45,532 bases of DNA from Gammaproteobacteria bacterium. GTDB taxonomy: Bacteria > Pseudomonadota > Gammaproteobacteria > JAKDMP01. A model generated the notes under the pieces. It searched no databases. It saw only the letters and a list, made by a program, of their open reading frames with translations, and was not told the origin of the DNA. The translations under genes and the position numbers were made by a program. The stretch lies in the NCBI GenBank assembly GCA_027018875.1, contig JALUYA010000037.1, forward strand, positions 1 to 45,532, read 5' to 3'. Positions 8,160 through 17,428 of this stretch are shown here, one piece after another; the stretch's first letter is position 1, and each line of letters opens with the position of its first letter.

Positions 8160-9480
8160 TCGGCAGATCCTCCACAGCTCGCGTAAAGGCCCGCGCGCGG
8201 GCGACATAGTCCCGGTACATATCCAGGCTGGAACAGGCGGGAGACAGAAGCACGGTATCCCCGCGCCGGGCAAACCCGGCGGCGGCATGTACGGCCTGCT
8301 CCATGCCACGGACGCGGCGACAAGGAATGCGCCCCGCAAGCGCGGTCTCGATTACGGCCGCCGCCCTGCCGATCAAGACCACCGCCCGCGCACGGCGGAC
8401 CAATATCTCGGCAAAGTCGCCGAAATCCTGACCCTTGCCCTCCCCCCCCGCAATCACCACCAGCGGCGCTCGTAAACTGCGCAGGGCGGCGACAGCGGCA
8501 GCGACATTGGTTGCCTTGGAGTCGTCGTAATAGTGAACTCCGCAACGCTCGGCGACCCAGTCAAGCCGATGTGGCAGGCTCCGAAAGCCGCGCACCGCGG
8601 CGGCCATCGCCGGGTCGGGCAACCCGACCGCCGCCCCGAGAGCCCAAGCCGCAAGCACATTGAGATAATTGTGCCGCCCTTTAAGATTCGCCTCCTCGAT
8701 TTTCAGCAGGGCTTTCTTTCCCCGCACCCACTTCGACAGGCCCGAGGCATCGGTAACCAGCCCATAATCGACGTCCCGTTGCGGCGCATCCAGTCCGAAG
8801 GTCACAACGGCTGCATCCGCCCCGACCATTGCCATCACGCGCGGATCGTCACGGTTTACGATCATCGCCCTGGCTCCGTCGTAGATACGCGCCTTGGCCG
8901 CGGCATAGGCACTCATATCCCTGTGCCGATCCAGGTGATCCGCGCTTAAATTGAGCACTACGGCCGCCTGAGAACGCAGCGAATAGGTTGATTCCAGTTG
9001 GAAACTGGACACCTCAAGGACATAGAGATCCACCTGGGCATCAAGCAAATCCAGCGCGGGTGTACCGATATTACCTCCGAGTCCAACTCGCAAGCCGGCC
9101 GCACGGGCCATCTCCGCAACCAGGCTGGTAACCGTAGTTTTACCGTTGGTTCCGGTCACCGCCACGATCGGAGAAGACGCCGCACGAGCGAATAACTCCA
9201 GTTCGCTTACGATTTGGATCCCCCGATTTCGCGCCGCAGTAACCGGAGCCCATGTCGGCGCTACTCCGGGAGAGATCACCATCAATTCGCTCTGCCCAAG
9301 AACCTCATCGAGCCTTTCCGGTGCCCGCCACGCGGCCCCTGCCAGTACCGAGCGGGACGCCTCACGATCGGTCGCAAAAACCCGCCAGCCCGCGTGTGCC
9401 AAATACCGCAAGGCCGCCCGGCCACTGACACCAAGTCCCGCCACCAATGCCGTTCTTTGAGTTTGCGTCGCCCCCATCAT
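8152..9480 (-). CDS. murD: UDP-N-acetylmuramoylalanine--D-glutamate ligase
   Basis: MurD adds D-glutamate to UDP-MurNAc-L-alanine in the cytoplasm. The 442-residue product has an N-terminal dinucleotide-like fold (VAGLGVSGRAALRYL), the Mur-ligase P-loop TGTNGKTTVTS (about 109-119), NLSADHLDRH in the central domain, and the C-terminal region with YYDDSKATNVAA and LLSPACSSLDMY. An adjacent second ATG makes the start uncertain by one codon. It sits two bases after the mraY stop codon and overlaps ftsW by eight bases. Confidence 0.97.
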   Translation of the reverse strand: MMGATQTQRTALVAGLGVSGRAALRYLAHAGWRVFATDREASRSVLAGAAWRAPERLDEVLGQSELMVISPGVAPTWAPVTAARNRGIQIVSELELFARAASSPIVAVTGTNGKTTVTSLVAEMARAAGLRVGLGGNIGTPALDLLDAQVDLYVLEVSSFQLESTYSLRSQAAVVLNLSADHLDRHRDMSAYAAAKARIYDGARAMIVNRDDPRVMAMVGADAAVVTFGLDAPQRDVDYGLVTDASGLSKWVRGKKALLKIEEANLKGRHNYLNVLAAWALGAAVGLPDPAMAAAVRGFRSLPHRLDWVAERCGVHYYDDSKATNVAAAVAALRSLRAPLVVIAGGEGKGQDFGDFAEILVRRARAVVLIGRAAAVIETALAGRIPCRRVRGMEQAVHAAAGFARRGDTVLLSPACSSLDMYRDYVARARAFTRAVEDLPNG

Positions 9481-9482
9481 TC

Positions 9483-10565
9483 TCAGCGCACCTTGAGGGA
9501 AGCGAGCCCGATCAGCACCAGGATCAGGGTCACAATCCAGAATCGAACGATTATCTTAGGCTCGGGCCAGCCCTTGAGTTCATAGTGATGATGCAGCGGG
9601 GCCATGCGGAATACTCGCCGTCCGGTAAGCCGATACGAGCTCACCTGAATGATGACCGAAAACGTCTCGGCTACGAACACCCCCGCCATGACAAAGAACA
9701 CCACCTCCTCGCGCACCATCAGGGCCACGATACCGAGCGCCCCGCCCAGGGCCAACGAGCCGGTATCGCCCATGAATAACTGGGCGGGGTAGGTGTTGAA
9801 CCAGAGAAATCCGATACCCGCCCCGACCAACGCACCGCAAAAAACCGTCAGCTCCCCCACTCCATACACATAGGGCATGGCCAAGTAATCGGCGACTCGG
9901 AAGTTACCGGTCACGTAGGCAAATATTCCGAGAGCGCCGCCGATCAGCACCGCGGGCATGATCGCCAGGCCATCCAAGCCATCGGTCAGATTGAACGCAT
10001 TCGAGCTGCCTACCACCACCAGGTAGCCCGATAACAAATACCAGCCTCCCATGGGGATCGCAATTTCCTTAATGAAAGGCAGGTAAAAAGTAATTTCGGC
10101 CGGATTCTGAACCGTCACGTAAAGCCACACACCAATGCCGACCGCCGCGAGCGACTGGAGCAAAAATTTTCGTCGGGCACTGAGTCCCTGGGACCGCCCC
10201 CGAACCAGTTTCAAGAGATCATCAGTGCCACCGATGGCACCAAAGACCACCAAAGTCACCAGGGCCACCTCGACAAACCGGTTACCCAACCGCCCCCACA
10301 GAAGCATTGCCGCCACCACCGCGACAATAATCAGCACTCCCCCCATTGTGGGTGTTCCCGCCTTGCCAAGGTGACTTTGCGGCCCCTCTTGGCGTACCCG
10401 TTGCCCCACTTTATGCAAGGTTAATTTACGGATCAGCAAGGGTCCCAGGGCAAAAGAAAACACCAAGGCCGTCAGGGTTGCCAGCACCGTCCGCAGGGTG
10501 ATGTAATCCACCACCCGAAACCCCGAAATATAACGACTGAGATACTCGGCCAGCCACAACAGCAT
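9483..10565 (-). CDS. mraY: Phospho-N-acetylmuramoyl-pentapeptide-transferase
   Basis: MraY transfers phospho-MurNAc-pentapeptide to undecaprenyl phosphate, making lipid I in the inner membrane. The 360-residue, about ten-helix product contains KAGTPTMGG, the catalytic aspartate region [37 protein letters not shown] and the C-terminal histidine loop [14 protein letters not shown]. Length equals the E. coli enzyme. Its ATG shares one base with the murF TGA, a TGATG junction typical of reinitiation. Confidence 0.98.
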   Translation of the reverse strand: MLLWLAEYLSRYISGFRVVDYITLRTVLATLTALVFSFALGPLLIRKLTLHKVGQRVRQEGPQSHLGKAGTPTMGGVLIIVAVVAAMLLWGRLGNRFVEVALVTLVVFGAIGGTDDLLKLVRGRSQGLSARRKFLLQSLAAVGIGVWLYVTVQNPAEITFYLPFIKEIAIPMGGWYLLSGYLVVVGSSNAFNLTDGLDGLAIMPAVLIGGALGIFAYVTGNFRVADYLAMPYVYGVGELTVFCGALVGAGIGFLWFNTYPAQLFMGDTGSLALGGALGIVALMVREEVVFFVMAGVFVAETFSVIIQVSSYRLTGRRVFRMAPLHHHYELKGWPEPKIIVRFWIVTLILVLIGLASLKVR

Positions 10566-11914
10566 CAGTCGCCCCTCCCCCCGAGTGCCGTCACCACCCG
10601 ATCCATACGTGCGGCCCTAGAGCCCTTGACCACGATGGTCGCCGCCTGCTCCATACCCGATTCGAGTTCGCGCAGCAGCGCCACCACCGAATCGAAGGCC
10701 ATCCCCCCGGGGCCAAACTCGGCCGCTGCTTCCGCGGCCATCTCCCCCAAGGCCAGCAAGCGCACCCCCCCCAGCTCCCGCGTTTCCTTGCCAATCCTCC
10801 GGTGCCACACGGCGCTTTCCCGCCCCAACTCGGCCAGGTCTCCCAGCACCAACCACACCGGGGCACCCAGCTCAGCGGCGGCGGCAACCGCCGCCATGAC
10901 CGAGGCGGGATTCGCATTGTAGCTGTCATCAAGCAGCAACGCTCCCGAGGCTAGGCGACGGGGTTGCAGCCGTCCGGGTTCCGGGGCCACCGTGGCCAAC
11001 CCCCGGGCTATCACCCCGGGATCGATTCCGAAGCCGGTTGCCAGAGCGGCCGCGGCCAGGGCATTGGCCACGTTGTGCCTTCCCAAAAGCTGTAGTTCCA
11101 CCGCCGCCTCGCCAAGCGGAGTCAGCAGCCGGAAACGACACCCGGCGGCATGCGCCACAATCTTTTCGGCGAAGACATCGGCCCGCTCATCAAACCCAAA
11201 TAAAATCCACCGCCGCACCGGGCTCGAACGGCGCCACGCCGCCAACCAGGGATTGTCCCGGGCCACCACGGCGATTCCCTCGCGACTCAACGCCGCGGGG
11301 AGGCTCCCCTTTTCTGCGGCAATCCCCTCAATGCTCCCCAAACCGGCAAGATGCGCCGGGGAAACACGGGTCACGATACAGGCATCGGGGCGCGCAATCG
11401 AGGCCAAGGTCGCAATCTCCCCGGGAGCATTGGTACCCATTTCGACCACGGCATAACCATGGCGATCTTCAAGCCGGTTCAGCGTTAACGGCAACCCGAT
11501 CTGGTTATTCAGATTACCGCGGGTCGCCAGCGTCGGCCGTACCTGCGCCAGCACGGCCGCCAAAAGATTTTTGGTCGTGGTCTTGCCGTTGGAGCCGGTA
11601 ACGGCGATGACCTGCGCCGCCGCCGAGGATCTCCAGGCGCGGGCGAACTGGCCCAGTGCCAATACCGTATCGCCTACCTCGACCCGGGGCCTAGCCGGCG
11701 CGAGCGCCCGCTCGGACAGAAAACCGGCCGCACCCGCCGCGGCCGCCGCGGCCGCATGTTCATGCCCATCATGATGGGGGCCTTTGAGACAAACAAACAG
11801 GGCATCCGGCTCCATTGCCCGGCTGTCGCTCAGCACGGCGCCAAACCGCGCGTCATCTCCCACCAGGCACCCCCCGGTAATCTCGGCCAGCATGGAGAAT
11901 CGCCGTGGAATCAC
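10565..11914 (-). CDS. murF: UDP-N-acetylmuramoyl-tripeptide--D-alanyl-D-alanine ligase
   Basis: MurF adds D-Ala-D-Ala to complete the UDP-MurNAc-pentapeptide. The 449-residue product has the N-terminal UDP-binding domain ([17 protein letters not shown]), the P-loop [11 protein letters not shown] (about 106-116), [13 protein letters not shown], and [13 protein letters not shown] in the later domains. I use a GTG start at 11914: it forms a GTGA overlap with the murE stop, has AGGAG seven bases upstream, and makes the N-terminus the same length as E. coli MurF. The next ATG, at 11893, has no ribosome site. Confidence 0.97.
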   Translation of the reverse strand: MIPRRFSMLAEITGGCLVGDDARFGAVLSDSRAMEPDALFVCLKGPHHDGHEHAAAAAAAGAAGFLSERALAPARPRVEVGDTVLALGQFARAWRSSAAAQVIAVTGSNGKTTTKNLLAAVLAQVRPTLATRGNLNNQIGLPLTLNRLEDRHGYAVVEMGTNAPGEIATLASIARPDACIVTRVSPAHLAGLGSIEGIAAEKGSLPAALSREGIAVVARDNPWLAAWRRSSPVRRWILFGFDERADVFAEKIVAHAAGCRFRLLTPLGEAAVELQLLGRHNVANALAAAALATGFGIDPGVIARGLATVAPEPGRLQPRRLASGALLLDDSYNANPASVMAAVAAAAELGAPVWLVLGDLAELGRESAVWHRRIGKETRELGGVRLLALGEMAAEAAAEFGPGGMAFDSVVALLRELESGMEQAATIVVKGSRAARMDRVVTALGGRGD

Positions 11915-13425
11915 GCCTGAACTCCTGCTACAAGCCGTCTGACCACGTCGCGATCGCTGTAGTGGTGGCACTCGTTACCGATAATCTGAACCGCCTCGTG
12001 ACCCTTTCCGGCGACGAGTACCACATCTCCGGCATCTGCCCCGGCATAGGCCCGGGCAATGGCTCGAGCACGATCCCGTTCCACATCGAAGGCCGATCCC
12101 GCGGGAATACCGGCACGAATGTCGGCCAGAATGCTTTCGGGATCCTCACTTCGGGGGTTATCATCGGTCAAGATGATGGCATCCGCTCGCCCGGCCGCCA
12201 CTCGCCCCATTTGCCCGCGCTTGCCCCGGTCACGATCGCCGCCACAGCCAAACACCACGATCAGGCGCCGGCGGGTGTGCCGCCTCAAGGCGTCGAGCGC
12301 CTGGGCCAATGCGTCCGGCGTGTGGGCATAATCCACTACCACGAGCGGGTGCATCCCCCCGCCAAATTTTTCCATCCGCCCGGGAATTGTTTGTGCTTGT
12401 CCGACACGGGCCAGGGTTTGTTGGAAATCGAATCCACGAGCTGCCAGGCCGGCGACAACGGCAAGTAAATTGAGCGCATTGAAGTGCCCGAACAGGCGGC
12501 TACGCAGGCGTCCCGCACCAAAATCCCCCTCAATGCCCAGATCCAGTACACACTCCCCATGTAAAGGTCGGGAGAACACGCGCGGCCCATGAAACCAGCC
12601 CGGGGGCGAAGCCCCGAAACCATACCCAACTTGTTGCACCTCGGGATGGGCTCTCGCGGCAAAATATTCGGCGGCCGGATCATCCAGGTTCAACACCACC
12701 CGGCGCAACCCCGGCCACTCGAACAGCCGGCCCTTGGCCGCACGGTAGGCTTCCATGTCACCGTGATAATCCAGATGATCCCGGGTTAAATTGGTGAATA
12801 CCGTGGTTTCGAAATGCACCCCCTCCACCCGACCTTGATCGATTGCGTGGGAGGAAACCTCCATGGCCGCATCACGCGATCCTTGATCACGAAAATCGGC
12901 CAGTACCGATTGCAAACGCACCGCATCGGGCGTGGTTTCAACGCCCGGTGTCAACTTGCCAAAAACCCCATATCCTAGGGTTCCAATCACCCCGGTCGGC
13001 CGGTCCCAGTCGCTCAGAACCTGGGCCAGGATCATAGTAACACTGGTTTTACCATTGGTTCCGGTCACCCCGGTAACCGCGAGATCCGCCGAGGGATCAG
13101 CGTAAAAGCGGGCGGCAATCGTCCCCGCCCTGTGCCCGAGTCGGGCGACGGGAATCAAGGGAATACCATTCGCAAGACCCGGTGCGGCAATTCCATCGGC
13201 GGGCTCATACGCAACCGCTGCGGCTCCCTTTTGTATGGCCTCGGCGACATACCTCAACCCATGCTCGCGGGTTCCGCACCGGGCCAGGAACAACCCCCCG
13301 GGGGGTATGCAGCGGCTATCCAGTGACAAGCCACGCACCGCGATATCAGGCACTGCTTCTCTCGTCAAGCCGCGTAAAAGCTCCGGGAGCATTCTTGCGT
13401 ACGCCGGTTTTCTCATCGTGCTCAT
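11911..13425 (-). CDS. murE: UDP-N-acetylmuramoyl-tripeptide synthetase, meso-diaminopimelate type
   Basis: MurE adds the third residue of the stem peptide. The 504-residue product has the P-loop GTNGKTSVT (about 122-130), NLTRDHLDYH, DYAHTPDALAQAL and, near residue 422, the motif DNPR that marks enzymes using meso-diaminopimelate rather than lysine, as expected in a Gram-negative cell. The ATG at 13425 overlaps the ftsI stop (ATGA) and follows an AGGGG site; an ATG at 13443 is also in frame. A late KGHEAVQ region completes the C-terminal domain. Confidence 0.97.
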   Translation of the reverse strand: MSTMRKPAYARMLPELLRGLTREAVPDIAVRGLSLDSRCIPPGGLFLARCGTREHGLRYVAEAIQKGAAAVAYEPADGIAAPGLANGIPLIPVARLGHRAGTIAARFYADPSADLAVTGVTGTNGKTSVTMILAQVLSDWDRPTGVIGTLGYGVFGKLTPGVETTPDAVRLQSVLADFRDQGSRDAAMEVSSHAIDQGRVEGVHFETTVFTNLTRDHLDYHGDMEAYRAAKGRLFEWPGLRRVVLNLDDPAAEYFAARAHPEVQQVGYGFGASPPGWFHGPRVFSRPLHGECVLDLGIEGDFGAGRLRSRLFGHFNALNLLAVVAGLAARGFDFQQTLARVGQAQTIPGRMEKFGGGMHPLVVVDYAHTPDALAQALDALRRHTRRRLIVVFGCGGDRDRGKRGQMGRVAAGRADAIILTDDNPRSEDPESILADIRAGIPAGSAFDVERDRARAIARAYAGADAGDVVLVAGKGHEAVQIIGNECHHYSDRDVVRRLVAGVQA

Positions 13426-15155
13426 GCCGGCCCCTGTTGCCACGCCGCCCGGGGCTTCAACTTAGCGAGCACGGTACCGGGGTCCGGCGCAATGTTAAGC
13501 AGGCGCAATGTGCCTGCCATGATTTGTTGAAACACGGGTGCCGCGGCCAATCCTCCAAAGGCAATTAAATTCCGCCCACCAAAAGAGACTTGATGCGAGG
13601 CATCCTGAATGACCACCACGACCACCAGCCGCGGATGTCGCGCGGGAGCCATACCGGCGAACACGGAGGTATAACGCCCGGGGACATAGCCCCCCAGGCG
13701 CACCGAGTACAGCCGCGCGGTACCGGTCTTGCCGGCCACCCGGTAATTGGGCACCTCGGCAAGAAAACCCGTCCCCCGGTCCGACACAACCGTGGTCAGC
13801 ATCCGACGCAACTCAGCGGCCACCCGAGACGAGATTACACGCACACCGGAGTCCGAGCGCTTGCGCTTTAAGAAACCGACCGGGCGAAAAATCCCCCCAT
13901 CGGCGATTGCCAGATAGCCCTGGGCCAACTCGAGTGCCGTCACCGAAACTCCATAGCCGCGGGAGATAGCCGCCTGTTGCGCCGGAACCCAGCGCCCATA
14001 AAATTCGAGTCGTCCCGGCACTGTACCCGGAAAGCCTCCCGCGGCCAGTGAGCCAAAGCCAAATCCGCTCAACACTCGATACAAGTACTCGGGATTCAAC
14101 GACAGGGCAACCTTGGCGGCACCGACATTGCTGGATTTCTCGAGTAGGGTTGTCAGCGAAATACGCCCCAACGCCCGATCATCACGGATCCTATATCCCC
14201 CAATATCCAACGTTCCATCACCGGTGTTGACCCAACTCTCGGGCCTCCAACGGCCGGTCGCCAACGCGGCGGCAATGACAAACGGTTTAAATACGGATCC
14301 GGGTTCGAACAGGTCGGCAACCGCGCGGTTGCGATAGAGCGAAGCCTTGAGATCACTGCGGACATTGGGATTGTAGGAAGGCACGTTCGCCATAGCCAGG
14401 ATCCCGCCCGTCTTGACGTCGATAACGATCGCCGCCCCCCAGCTCGCCCCCAGGGCCGCAACCTTTCCGGCCAGGGCTTGATGAGCCAGGTACTGAATCC
14501 GCATATCGAGGCTGGTCACCAGGTTGCGCCCGGGACGTGGTGCGGCAATCAGCTCGTCATCCTCCACCGGGGTTCCGGTGGCGCTGGTCACGACCCGCAT
14601 GGCCCCCGGCTTGCCTTCAAGCCAGTGATTGTATTCTAGTTCTAATCCGTATTGACCCCGATCATCGATATTGGTAAACCCGACAACGGAGGCCGCTACC
14701 GGACCGGCGGGGTAGTAGCGCCTGTATTCCCGTTGCACATGAACCCCGGGAAGCTCCAGACCAAGAATCGACTGTGCCCGGGCCGGCGGCAATCCCCGGG
14801 CAATATAGAGAAATTCCCGCTTGGGAAAGCCCTTGACGCGCTGCGCAAGGCGCTCCGGGGCTTCGCCAAGCATCCGTGCCAGCGGGGCAAGATTGACTTT
14901 CTGCCCCAGGATAACCCGTGGGTTTGCCCAGACTGAATCCACCGGCGTTGAAATCGCTATCGGTTGACCTCTACGGTCGAGAATCATGCCCCGATGCGCC
15001 GGCAACCGAATGGTGCGCAATTGCTGATGCGCCGCCCGCCCGGCAAAAAAAGATTGTTTGATAACCTGTAGATCCACGGCGCGTAAAACCAACATCAACG
15101 CAATCAGGGAAAACAGCACCCCGGCGACCACGGCCCTGCGCGCGTGTACTTTCAC
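13422..15155 (-). CDS. ftsI: Septal peptidoglycan transpeptidase FtsI (PBP3)
   Basis: FtsI is the class B penicillin-binding protein that crosslinks septal peptidoglycan with FtsW. The 577-residue product has a short basic tail, one membrane anchor (about 9-28), a dimerisation/pedestal region (RGMILDRRGQPIAIS) and the three active-site motifs SVFK (Ser287-Lys290), SSN (341-343) and KTG (476-478). No ATG fits: a GTG at 15155 forms a GTGA overlap with the ftsL stop, so I start there although the upstream ribosome site is weak. Translation probably couples to ftsL. Confidence 0.96.
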   Translation of the reverse strand: MKVHARRAVVAGVLFSLIALMLVLRAVDLQVIKQSFFAGRAAHQQLRTIRLPAHRGMILDRRGQPIAISTPVDSVWANPRVILGQKVNLAPLARMLGEAPERLAQRVKGFPKREFLYIARGLPPARAQSILGLELPGVHVQREYRRYYPAGPVAASVVGFTNIDDRGQYGLELEYNHWLEGKPGAMRVVTSATGTPVEDDELIAAPRPGRNLVTSLDMRIQYLAHQALAGKVAALGASWGAAIVIDVKTGGILAMANVPSYNPNVRSDLKASLYRNRAVADLFEPGSVFKPFVIAAALATGRWRPESWVNTGDGTLDIGGYRIRDDRALGRISLTTLLEKSSNVGAAKVALSLNPEYLYRVLSGFGFGSLAAGGFPGTVPGRLEFYGRWVPAQQAAISRGYGVSVTALELAQGYLAIADGGIFRPVGFLKRKRSDSGVRVISSRVAAELRRMLTTVVSDRGTGFLAEVPNYRVAGKTGTARLYSVRLGGYVPGRYTSVFAGMAPARHPRLVVVVVIQDASHQVSFGGRNLIAFGGLAAAPVFQQIMAGTLRLLNIAPDPGTVLAKLKPRAAWQQGPA

Positions 15156-15424
15156 GGGCGCACCACAATAATCTTGACCTGCCGTGGAGATATCATGCCT
15201 AACCGCTTGTGCGCCAGTCGGGCCACGCGTGCATGAGCCGCAAGTGTCCATTCCTCGATTTCCAACTGCCCCCGGCGCATCGTCAATTCGTTGTACCGCA
15301 GTCGTTGTGAAGCCAGCTCCGAAAACAATGTTCGGTTGCGTGCCGCCGAATAAACTACCCCCAATGCGTTGGCGAACACGATTAGCCCAAGCAACCCGAG
15401 CACGGCAACCGATGGCACTTTCAT
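15152..15424 (-). CDS. ftsL: Cell division protein FtsL
   Basis: FtsL is a small bitopic protein that forms the FtsQLB complex and helps activate FtsWI. The 90-residue product has a hydrophobic segment near residues 5-25 followed by a polar, leucine-spaced stretch (LFSELASQRLRYNELTMRR) that fits the periplasmic coiled coil. Sequence conservation in this family is low, so size, topology and position between rsmH and ftsI carry the call. Both junctions are overlaps (TGA of rsmH in its ATG; GTGA with ftsI). Confidence 0.93.
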   Translation of the reverse strand: MKVPSVAVLGLLGLIVFANALGVVYSAARNRTLFSELASQRLRYNELTMRRGQLEIEEWTLAAHARVARLAHKRLGMISPRQVKIIVVRP

Positions 15425-16311
15425 GCCGGTGCTTCCGCCACCCTCAGGCGCGCACTGCGGGCACGTGGGTTCGTCATCGTCTCCGTATCCGCAGGCTGAA
15501 TCATCCGGGTCACGATCCTTAGCTTCGGCGGTTCGCTATGGGCGGCAAGGCGCATGAAACGCTTGACGATTCGGTCTTCAATTGAGTGAAAGGCAATCAC
15601 GACCAGCCGCCCGCCGGGCATGAGTAGGCCGGGCACGGCCTCGAGCAGACGCCGCAGTTCGCCCAACTCGTCGTTGATATAAATGCGAATGGCCTGAAAG
15701 CTGCGGGTGGCAGGATGAATGCGGCGTTCCCGCCGGGGTATGGCACGGGCAATGGTCTCGGCCAGTGCCCGCGTCGTGACCAGAGGATGCTCCTCGCGCC
15801 GGGTCACGATGGCCCGGGCAATTCTGCGGCTGTAACGTTCGTCGCCATAGTAATAGAGCACATCGGCGATCTCCTGCGCCGCGGCCCGGTTAATCCACTC
15901 AGCGGCGCTCCTTCCCTGTTCCGGATTCATGCGCATATCCAGGGAACCCTCATGGGAAAAGCTAAACCCACGTGCCGGATCTTCAAGCTGCGGCGAGGAA
16001 ACACCGAGATCCGCCAGCACCCCGGCAATCCGCCCCGCAAGACCCTGCTCGATAACCCATTGCGGCAAGTGCGAAAAAGCCATTCCCATAAACCGGAACC
16101 TCGAATCATCACCAAACCGGGCGCAGGCATCGACCCGAGCCTCCGGATCCCGGTCACAGGCCACCAGCCTCCCCTCCGGACCCAGGCGCTCGAGTATCAG
16201 GCTGCTGTGACCACCGCGGCCATAGGTAGTATCCAGGTAGAATCCATCGGCACGTATCGCCAACCATTCGATCGCCTCCTGCGCCAGAACCGGAATATGA
16301 GTCCCGGTCAC
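15421..16311 (-). CDS. rsmH: 16S rRNA (cytosine1402-N4)-methyltransferase RsmH (MraW)
   Basis: RsmH methylates N4 of C1402 in the 16S rRNA decoding region using S-adenosylmethionine. The 296-residue product has HIPVLAQEAIEWL at the start, the SAM loop TTYGRGGHSSLIL (about 28-40), LADLGVSSPQLEDPARGFSF and the late VIAFHSIEDRIVKRF motif. The start is GTG at 16311, overlapping the mraZ stop as GTGA; a GGAG lies about eleven bases upstream, a rather long spacing. It is the second gene of the dcw operon. Confidence 0.97.
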   Translation of the reverse strand: MTGTHIPVLAQEAIEWLAIRADGFYLDTTYGRGGHSSLILERLGPEGRLVACDRDPEARVDACARFGDDSRFRFMGMAFSHLPQWVIEQGLAGRIAGVLADLGVSSPQLEDPARGFSFSHEGSLDMRMNPEQGRSAAEWINRAAAQEIADVLYYYGDERYSRRIARAIVTRREEHPLVTTRALAETIARAIPRRERRIHPATRSFQAIRIYINDELGELRRLLEAVPGLLMPGGRLVVIAFHSIEDRIVKRFMRLAAHSEPPKLRIVTRMIQPADTETMTNPRARSARLRVAEAPA

Positions 16312-16760
16312 AGCGAAATATGCTCCAGGGCGGCCGTGCCCTTTTCACCCAGGCCGATTCCCGCAGCCCAATTACGCTCGATTTCCGCCCAATTGGCCTC
16401 ACTCCACAATTCAAACTTATTGCCCTGGCCGATCATGATCACCTTATGATCAAGCTCGGCGTACTCTCGCAAGGGAGGCGGTAAAAGTACCCGCCCATGA
16501 CCATCCATCTGCATGTCCGTGGCATAACCGAGCAGCATCCGCTGCAGGGCCCGGGTCTCGGGCTGAAGACTGGGCAAACGTACCAGTTCACGCTCGATCT
16601 CTTCCCACCGGGGACGGGGATAAAGCAACAGGCAACGATCGCGGTCCACGGTTGCTATCAGGGCCCCTTGGGCATCCTCGGTGATGGGATCGCGATAACG
16701 TGCCGGAATGGCGAGCCGCCCCTTGGAATCAAGACTGATCTGATTCAGACCACGAAACAT
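16308..16760 (-). CDS. mraZ: Transcriptional regulator MraZ
   Basis: MraZ is the DNA-binding regulator of the dcw operon and represses its own promoter in E. coli. The 150-residue product contains two SpoVT/AbrB-like half domains, each with its signature: DSKGR (11-15) and DGHGR (86-90). The frame continues nine codons upstream, but MFRGLNQISLDSKGR matches the family, and the upstream stretch contains the MraZ operator, so the ATG at 16760 is preferred. It overlaps rsmH and is the first gene of the operon. Confidence 0.97.
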   Translation of the reverse strand: MFRGLNQISLDSKGRLAIPARYRDPITEDAQGALIATVDRDRCLLLYPRPRWEEIERELVRLPSLQPETRALQRMLLGYATDMQMDGHGRVLLPPPLREYAELDHKVIMIGQGNKFELWSEANWAEIERNWAAGIGLGEKGTAALEHISL

Positions 16761-16771
16761 GAATAAATGGC

Positions 16772-16796
16772 TCCCAGAAAATCCCACTTAATCCCA
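16772..16796 (-). promoter_or_regulatory. MraZ operator: three TGGGA boxes at 10-base spacing
   Basis: On the minus strand, TGGGA occurs three times at exact 10-base intervals (plus-strand TCCCA at 16772-16776, 16782-16786 and 16792-16796), each separated by five bases. E. coli MraZ is known to bind TGGGN repeats with five-base spacers upstream of mraZ. The boxes lie just downstream of the predicted start of transcription and 12 bases upstream of the mraZ ATG, so binding should block initiation or escape. Confidence 0.88.
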
Positions 16797-16805
16797 CTTG
16801 TAGAC

Positions 16806-16835
16806 ACTATAGGTACAAAAATACCCAAAAGTCAA
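16806..16835 (-). promoter_or_regulatory. Promoter of the dcw operon (sigma70-like)
   Basis: Minus-strand -35 TTGACT (16830-16835) and -10 TATAGT (16806-16811) are separated by 18 bases; each matches the consensus at five of six positions. The predicted start is near 16799, immediately before the MraZ boxes. The surrounding DNA up to 16950 is AT-rich compared with the window and holds no reading frame; it also separates this unit from rnpB. Confidence 0.75.
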
Positions 16836-16956
16836 GGGAAATTGATACCTTAAACTCCAATTTCCTAGGATAAACGTACTGCTGTACTAGGGACAGCAAG
16901 AATAATAATTTTTATTATCATCAAGTTGAAGCTTAAAGCTAAGAATCGTGGGGAAG

Positions 16957-17334
16957 AGTGGGGAGTCGGTCGATAAGCCGGGTTCTGTCGTGGGCGACCA
17001 TTCATCTGGGGCGCCTGTCGCCATGCGCCTCTAGCGGCCTACCCGGAAGCAGGATGTGGATCTCATCCGCGGGCGAACCCGCCACTTCCCTATTTGGCCT
17101 TGCTCCGGGTGGGGTTTACCTTGCCACGGTGTGTTACCACCCGCGCGGTGCGCTCTTACCGCACCTTTTCACCCTTGCCTGTGCCCCGAGAGGCCATCGG
17201 CGGTCTGTTTTCTGCGGCACTTTCCGTCGGCTTACGCCGCCCAGGTGTTACCTGGCACCCTGATCCATGGAGCCCGGACTTTCCTCCCCGCCGTACCCGA
17301 AGGCACCACAAGGCGGCCGCCTAACCGGCTCCCC
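16957..17334 (-). ncRNA. rnpB: RNase P RNA, bacterial type A
   Basis: This is the catalytic RNA that removes 5' leaders from tRNA precursors. Reading the minus strand, the 5' part contains GGGGAGGAAAGTCCGGGC, the middle contains GCAGAAAACAGACCGCC, and the 3' part contains GACAGAACCCGGCTTATCG, all universal RNase P RNA landmarks. The ends pair as helix P1 (GGGGAG with CTCCCC, and CGGT with ACCG around one mismatch), which sets the ends to within a few bases. In Pseudomonas rnpB also lies directly upstream of mraZ. No clear T-run terminator follows. Confidence 0.96.
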
Positions 17335-17341
17335 AGTGCGT

Positions 17342-17347
17342 ATTATA
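17342..17347 (-). promoter_or_regulatory. -10 element of the rnpB promoter
   Basis: A perfect TATAAT on the minus strand lies eight bases before the predicted 5' end of RNase P RNA. No good -35 is seen at the right distance (the hexamer 17 bases upstream is GGCTTT), so other upstream features may help. Confidence 0.65.
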
Positions 17348-17428
17348 CGCTCGTTACGCCCTGAAAGCCGCCGGGAAACTTCTAACACGCAATTCCCGAC
17401 CCGCCGCGGTGCCACCGAAAAAATCGGC

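Noticed and set aside
9110-13080. Near-identical stretches around the Mur-ligase ATP loops in murD and murE
   Set aside because: They encode the same conserved GTNGKT motif; they are homologous coding sequence, not a repeat element.
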